From JALOAP01 sp964632355 (lineage in GTDB: Bacteria; Chloroflexota; Dehalococcoidia; Tepidiformales; Tepidiformaceae), in contig CAZWBW010000113.1 in NCBI GenBank assembly GCA_964632355.1, forward strand, positions 1-8,097: a stretch of DNA of 8,097 bases. Direction: 5' to 3'. The notes beneath the pieces are model-generated. The model was given only the letters and a program-made list of their open reading frames with translations. It was not told where the DNA came from and did no database searches. Made by a program: the position numbers and the translations under genes. Position 1 is the first letter of the stretch. Each line of letters opens with the position of its first letter. This document shows positions 5,214 through 8,097 of the stretch, piece by piece.

Positions 5214-6471
5214 TGGTCCTGACCCCTGACGTTCTCTGGAAGATCCCTGATGCGAGCTCGATAGAGTCCGGCACCCGGACCCCGGTTGTTATGTCTGTTC
5301 CTGAGCTTAGGAAGGCGACCCCGAGGCCCAGGCTGACAACCGTGGAGATCACGGGTGACAGGTCGGTAGCACGGTCCACTTCGGTGATGACGCAGCCCGC
5401 GAACCGGCTGCCGAGGAACGGCTCGAGCTCGTGTTCGAACTCCTCGCGACCCCGGCCGGCGGGTAGCGCCAGGTAGCTGTAGTGCACCGCCGTGGTGCGC
5501 GGCGGCTCGAAGAGCCCGGCGGGCGTGTCGACGAAGAGACAGGCGCCCGGGTTCGACCGCGCGGCGAGCAGCCGCAGTTCCCCCGGGCTCGCGGCGTCGA
5601 CGACGGGGATGCGGAGCCGGCGCCCGCCGGCGTGGAGTTCGGCGCGCGCGGATTCGCGGCTCGTGTCGGCCGCGACGAGGATGGCTTCGCGGCCCGCATC
5701 CGCACAGTCGAGCGCCATGCGTAGGAGCGCGCTGGTTCGCCCGGCCTGTGCGGGCCCGTCGATGGTGATAAGCGCCGTCTGCGATTCGTCCGGGTAGGTG
5801 GCTTCGCGGGCATCGAGGGCCATTGCGAGCGCGCGCACCGGGTCCGATTCGCGCCGGGCAAGGCGAACGACGGCGTCCGCTGCGGGCTGTGACAGCCCCG
5901 CCTCGGTGAGCCGGTCACGAAGCGATGGGGAACGGCCGAGAGCGGGCCGCGGCACACGTTCGAACACCGGGATCGCCGGGCGCGGCCGGGAAGCCCAGTC
6001 GTTCGGGGGTGGCGGTTCGTCTTCGATTGCCTCGAGTGGGCCGAACGGGACCGGGCGCGGCGCAGGCAACCGGACGAGCTCCGGCTCGCGGGCCTGGGCC
6101 GGTGGCTGCGCCGGGACGTCGCCCGCCACGAAGCCTTCGAACCAGTCGCCGGTCAGCGGGTCCGCCGGGGCGTCCTCGGCGCCGTCGACGGCCGCCTCCT
6201 CGCGGGCGAGCATGTCTTCGAGGTCGCCGACGGTAGCGTGTGGGTCGATGTACTGGAGCCTGCTGACGGCGCCTTCGAGTAGCCGCCACTGGAACTCGAG
6301 CGAGAGCTCGTGTTCGGCGTGCGGCGGCGCGGCGACCAATTCGACCAGGGGCTCGGCGCCGTCGCGGGTAAGGCTGCGAGTCCGAACGATGATGGCGTCG
6401 GGCCCGAACTCGTCGCGAACCCGCGCATAGAGCCGGCGCAGGTCGCTACCGATGAATCGCTTCGTTTCCAT
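5188..6471 (-). CDS. flhF: FlhF-like flagellar protein with degenerate SRP-type GTPase domain
   Basis: The protein has 427 residues, a normal length for FlhF, the SRP-family GTPase that sets the site and number of flagella. The N-terminus (METKRFIGSDLRRLYARVRD, then EFGPDAIIVRTRSL, residues 1-34) is the FlhF-specific B domain. Residues 105-180 are a proline-rich, low-complexity linker. An N-domain-like helical region spans about 183-225 and a G-domain-like region about 230-412. The G motifs are eroded. The P-loop at 239-246 reads GPAQAGRT, with Arg245 where the nucleotide-binding Lys is expected. The usual DTYR is DTSR (269-272), DTAG is DTPAG (315-319) and TKLD is TEVD (363-366). The closing element SSGTDITTGVRVPDSIE (389-405) still resembles FlhF. 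The start is supported by a GAGGTGA ribosome site inside flhA. It overlaps flhA and pilZ by 26 bases each. Identity as FlhF is firm; loss of GTPase activity is inferred. Confidence 0.93.
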   Translation of the reverse strand: METKRFIGSDLRRLYARVRDEFGPDAIIVRTRSLTRDGAEPLVELVAAPPHAEHELSLEFQWRLLEGAVSRLQYIDPHATVGDLEDMLAREEAAVDGAEDAPADPLTGDWFEGFVAGDVPAQPPAQAREPELVRLPAPRPVPFGPLEAIEDEPPPPNDWASRPRPAIPVFERVPRPALGRSPSLRDRLTEAGLSQPAADAVVRLARRESDPVRALAMALDAREATYPDESQTALITIDGPAQAGRTSALLRMALDCADAGREAILVAADTSRESARAELHAGGRRLRIPVVDAASPGELRLLAARSNPGACLFVDTPAGLFEPPRTTAVHYSYLALPAGRGREEFEHELEPFLGSRFAGCVITEVDRATDLSPVISTVVSLGLGVAFLSSGTDITTGVRVPDSIELASGIFQRTSGVRTNGRLVASA

Positions 6472-8097
6472 CGACGTTCACCTCGATGTTCCCGGCCGCT
6501 TCGACGGCCGTTTGTGGCGTGATCTCCGCGAAGGAGAGGACGGTGACGTTGGGCAGCCGGCGTTCGAGCAGGCGCCGGAGCGCCAGCCGGATGCGTGACG
6601 AGCAGAGGATGATCGGATCGCGGCCGGCCGAGGCGACGCGCTCGACTTCGGCGCTGACAGCAGCGAGGAGCCGCTGGAGCTGCCACGGGGGCATTGCGAT
6701 GGTGCTCCCGCGTTCGCCCTGCTGGATGGAGGTGGCGATCTCCTCCTCCGTGCGCGGGCCGACCGTGATGACGTGGATGGTGCCGCTTTCGTCCGCGTGC
6801 TGGCGGCTAATCTGCCGGGCGAGTGCTGCTCGGGCGTATTCAGTGAGCAGATCGATATCGCGGGTGACCCGGCCGTGGGTGGCGAGCGCCTCGCAGATGG
6901 TGACCAGGTCGCGAATCGAGACACGCTCGGCGAGCAGGTTCTGGAGCACCTCCTGTACTTCGCCGACGGTGAGCGTGGTCGGCACGAGCTCTTCGACGAG
7001 CGCCGGGTACTCCTGCCGCAGGTTCTCGAGCAGGTTCTGCACGTCCTGGCGGCTGAGCAGGTCGGGAGCGAAGCGCTTCACCAGCTCCGTCAGGTGGGTG
7101 GCAAGCACCGACTCGGCATCGACCACCGTGTAGCCGAGCAGTTCGGCGCGCTCCTTTTGGTTCGCGACAATCCACTTGGCCGGCAGGCCGAACGCAGGTT
7201 CGCGGGTTTCGATGCCAGGGATGTCGCCCTCGGCGGTGCCCGGGTCCATCGCGAGGTACTGGCCGGGCTGGAGCGTGCCGCGCGCGATTTCGACACCGCG
7301 CAGCTTCACGACGTAGGTGTTCGGCGGGTGGGCCAGGTTGTCGCGAACGCGAACGGTCGGCAACACCAGGCCGAGTTCGAGCGCGAGCTGGCGGCGAATC
7401 ATGGTGATACGGCGCAGCAGGCCGCCACCCGACTGCTCGTCGACGATGGGGATGAGGCCGTAGCCCACCTCCACCTCGATCGGGTCGACGGACATCATCT
7501 GGATGACCTGCTGCGGCCCGAGCTGTTCGGCTTCGCCTGGCAGTTCGATCGGGACCTCGGCGGCCGCGAGCGCTTCGGCCTCCTGGGTGCGCTTGATGAC
7601 GAACCCGCTGCCTGCCACCAGCCCGGCGACGACGATGAACGGGAGCTTCGGGAGGCCGGGCAGCATGCCGAACGCAGCCAGCGCCGCGCCAGAGATGAGC
7701 AGCGGCCGCGCCTGCCCGGAGAGCTGGTCGAACATCTGCGCGCCGAGGTTGCTGGTCCCCGCAGCGCGGGTGACCACGATGCCGGTCGCGGTGGAGATGA
7801 GGAGGGCCGGGACCTGGGCCACGAGGCCGTCGCCGACGGTGAGGAGCGCGTACTTATTGAGCGCCTCACCAGCGGGCACACCCTGCTGAACCATTCCGAC
7901 TGTGAGGCCGCCGATGATGTTGACGATGATGATGACGATGCCGGCGATCGCATCGCCCTTGACGAACTTGCTGGCGCCGTCCATCGCGCCGTAGAAGTCG
8001 GCCTCTTCGGCGATGGCGCGGCGGCGGGCGCGGGCCTGCGCTTCGTCGATGAGCCCGGCGTTGAGGTCGGCGTCGATGGCCATCTGCTTGCCGGGCA
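6446..8097 (-). CDS. flhA: Flagellar export gate protein FlhA, C-terminal part (5' end outside window)
   Basis: FlhA is the large membrane subunit of the flagellar type III export gate; its cytoplasmic domain docks chaperone-substrate complexes. About 549 codons are visible, against a usual family length near 690 residues, so roughly the first 140-150 residues lie beyond the window edge. The frame stays open to base 8097 and begins with PGKQMAIDADLNAGLI, a FlhA hallmark of the FHIPEP region. It continues with FYGAMDGASKFVKGDAIAG and then LLTVGDGLVAQVPALL, both highly conserved. Hydrophobic segments follow (for example around IVIIIVNIIGGLTVG and FIVVAGLVAGSGFVI). The soluble C-terminal domain then carries WIVANQKERAELLGYTVVDA, ATHLTELVKRF and SIRDLVTICEALATHGRVTR. 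It ends in NEAIHR and TAG. The last 26 bases overlap the start of flhF. No frameshift or missing region is seen. The assignment is secure. Confidence 0.98.
   Translation of the reverse strand, partial: PGKQMAIDADLNAGLIDEAQARARRRAIAEEADFYGAMDGASKFVKGDAIAGIVIIIVNIIGGLTVGMVQQGVPAGEALNKYALLTVGDGLVAQVPALLISTATGIVVTRAAGTSNLGAQMFDQLSGQARPLLISGAALAAFGMLPGLPKLPFIVVAGLVAGSGFVIKRTQEAEALAAAEVPIELPGEAEQLGPQQVIQMMSVDPIEVEVGYGLIPIVDEQSGGGLLRRITMIRRQLALELGLVLPTVRVRDNLAHPPNTYVVKLRGVEIARGTLQPGQYLAMDPGTAEGDIPGIETREPAFGLPAKWIVANQKERAELLGYTVVDAESVLATHLTELVKRFAPDLLSRQDVQNLLENLRQEYPALVEELVPTTLTVGEVQEVLQNLLAERVSIRDLVTICEALATHGRVTRDIDLLTEYARAALARQISRQHADESGTIHVITVGPRTEEEIATSIQQGERGSTIAMPPWQLQRLLAAVSAEVERVASAGRDPIILCSSRIRLALRRLLERRLPNVTVLSFAEITPQTAVEAAGNIEVNVDGNEAIHR
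6478..6484 (-). promoter_or_regulatory. Ribosome binding site of flhF, inside the end of flhA
   Basis: On the minus strand the sequence GAGGTGA is followed by a 6-base spacer and the ATG at 6471. It supports the start that overlaps flhA by 26 bases rather than a downstream one. Confidence 0.7.

Noticed and set aside
5798..6430. Plus-strand open frame of 210 codons
   Set aside because: It is antisense to the proline-rich linker of flhF and is a Ser/Gly/Arg low-complexity translation without motifs.
5188..6471. FlhF as a decaying pseudogene
   Set aside because: The motif losses are substitutions in an intact full-length frame with conserved terminal domains and linker, so a functional pseudo-GTPase fits better.

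Overview
The window is a compact, single-direction flagellar operon on the minus strand, with almost no non-coding DNA (the longest gap is 20 bases). Read in the direction of transcription, from 8097 down to 1, the order is: flhA (5' end outside the window), flhF, a YcgR/PilZ c-di-GMP receptor, an 87-aa two-helix membrane protein, fliA (sigma-28), a 96-aa SwrB-like membrane protein, a secreted LPETG-anchored protein, flgF, flgG, flgM, flgN and flgK (3' end outside the window). Genes overlap by 1-26 bases or are 2-20 bases apart. No promoter, terminator, RNA gene, mobile element or CRISPR array could be supported.

The DNA is GC-rich. The order flhA-flhF-(pilZ)-fliA-(swrB-like)-flgF-flgG followed by flgM-flgN-flgK resembles the flagellar clusters of Firmicutes. 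No flgA, flgH, flgI or flgJ lies after flgG, so the local P- and L-ring genes of diderm bacteria are missing. A protein with a signal peptide and an LPXTG-type sorting signal also points to a monoderm envelope. My best inference is a flagellated high-GC monoderm, most plausibly a Chloroflexota member; a high-GC clostridial relative is not excluded.

How the genes fit together: FlhA is the export gate and FlhF the assembly-site factor. The PilZ protein is a likely c-di-GMP-controlled motor brake. FliA and FlgM form the sigma/anti-sigma pair that delays late genes until the hook is complete. FlgF and FlgG build the rod. FlgN is the chaperone for the hook-associated protein FlgK.

The unusual parts are four. 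(1) FlhF has lost the signature residues of its GTPase motifs, and its usual partner gene flhG is absent next to it. (2) A sortase-type LPETG protein is translationally coupled between the SwrB-like gene and flgF. (3) A small SwrB-like protein carries an internal 20-residue-period repeat. (4) An unassigned acidic-tailed membrane protein lies between pilZ and fliA. The three membrane or envelope proteins around fliA are the best candidates for an undescribed flagellar accessory module.
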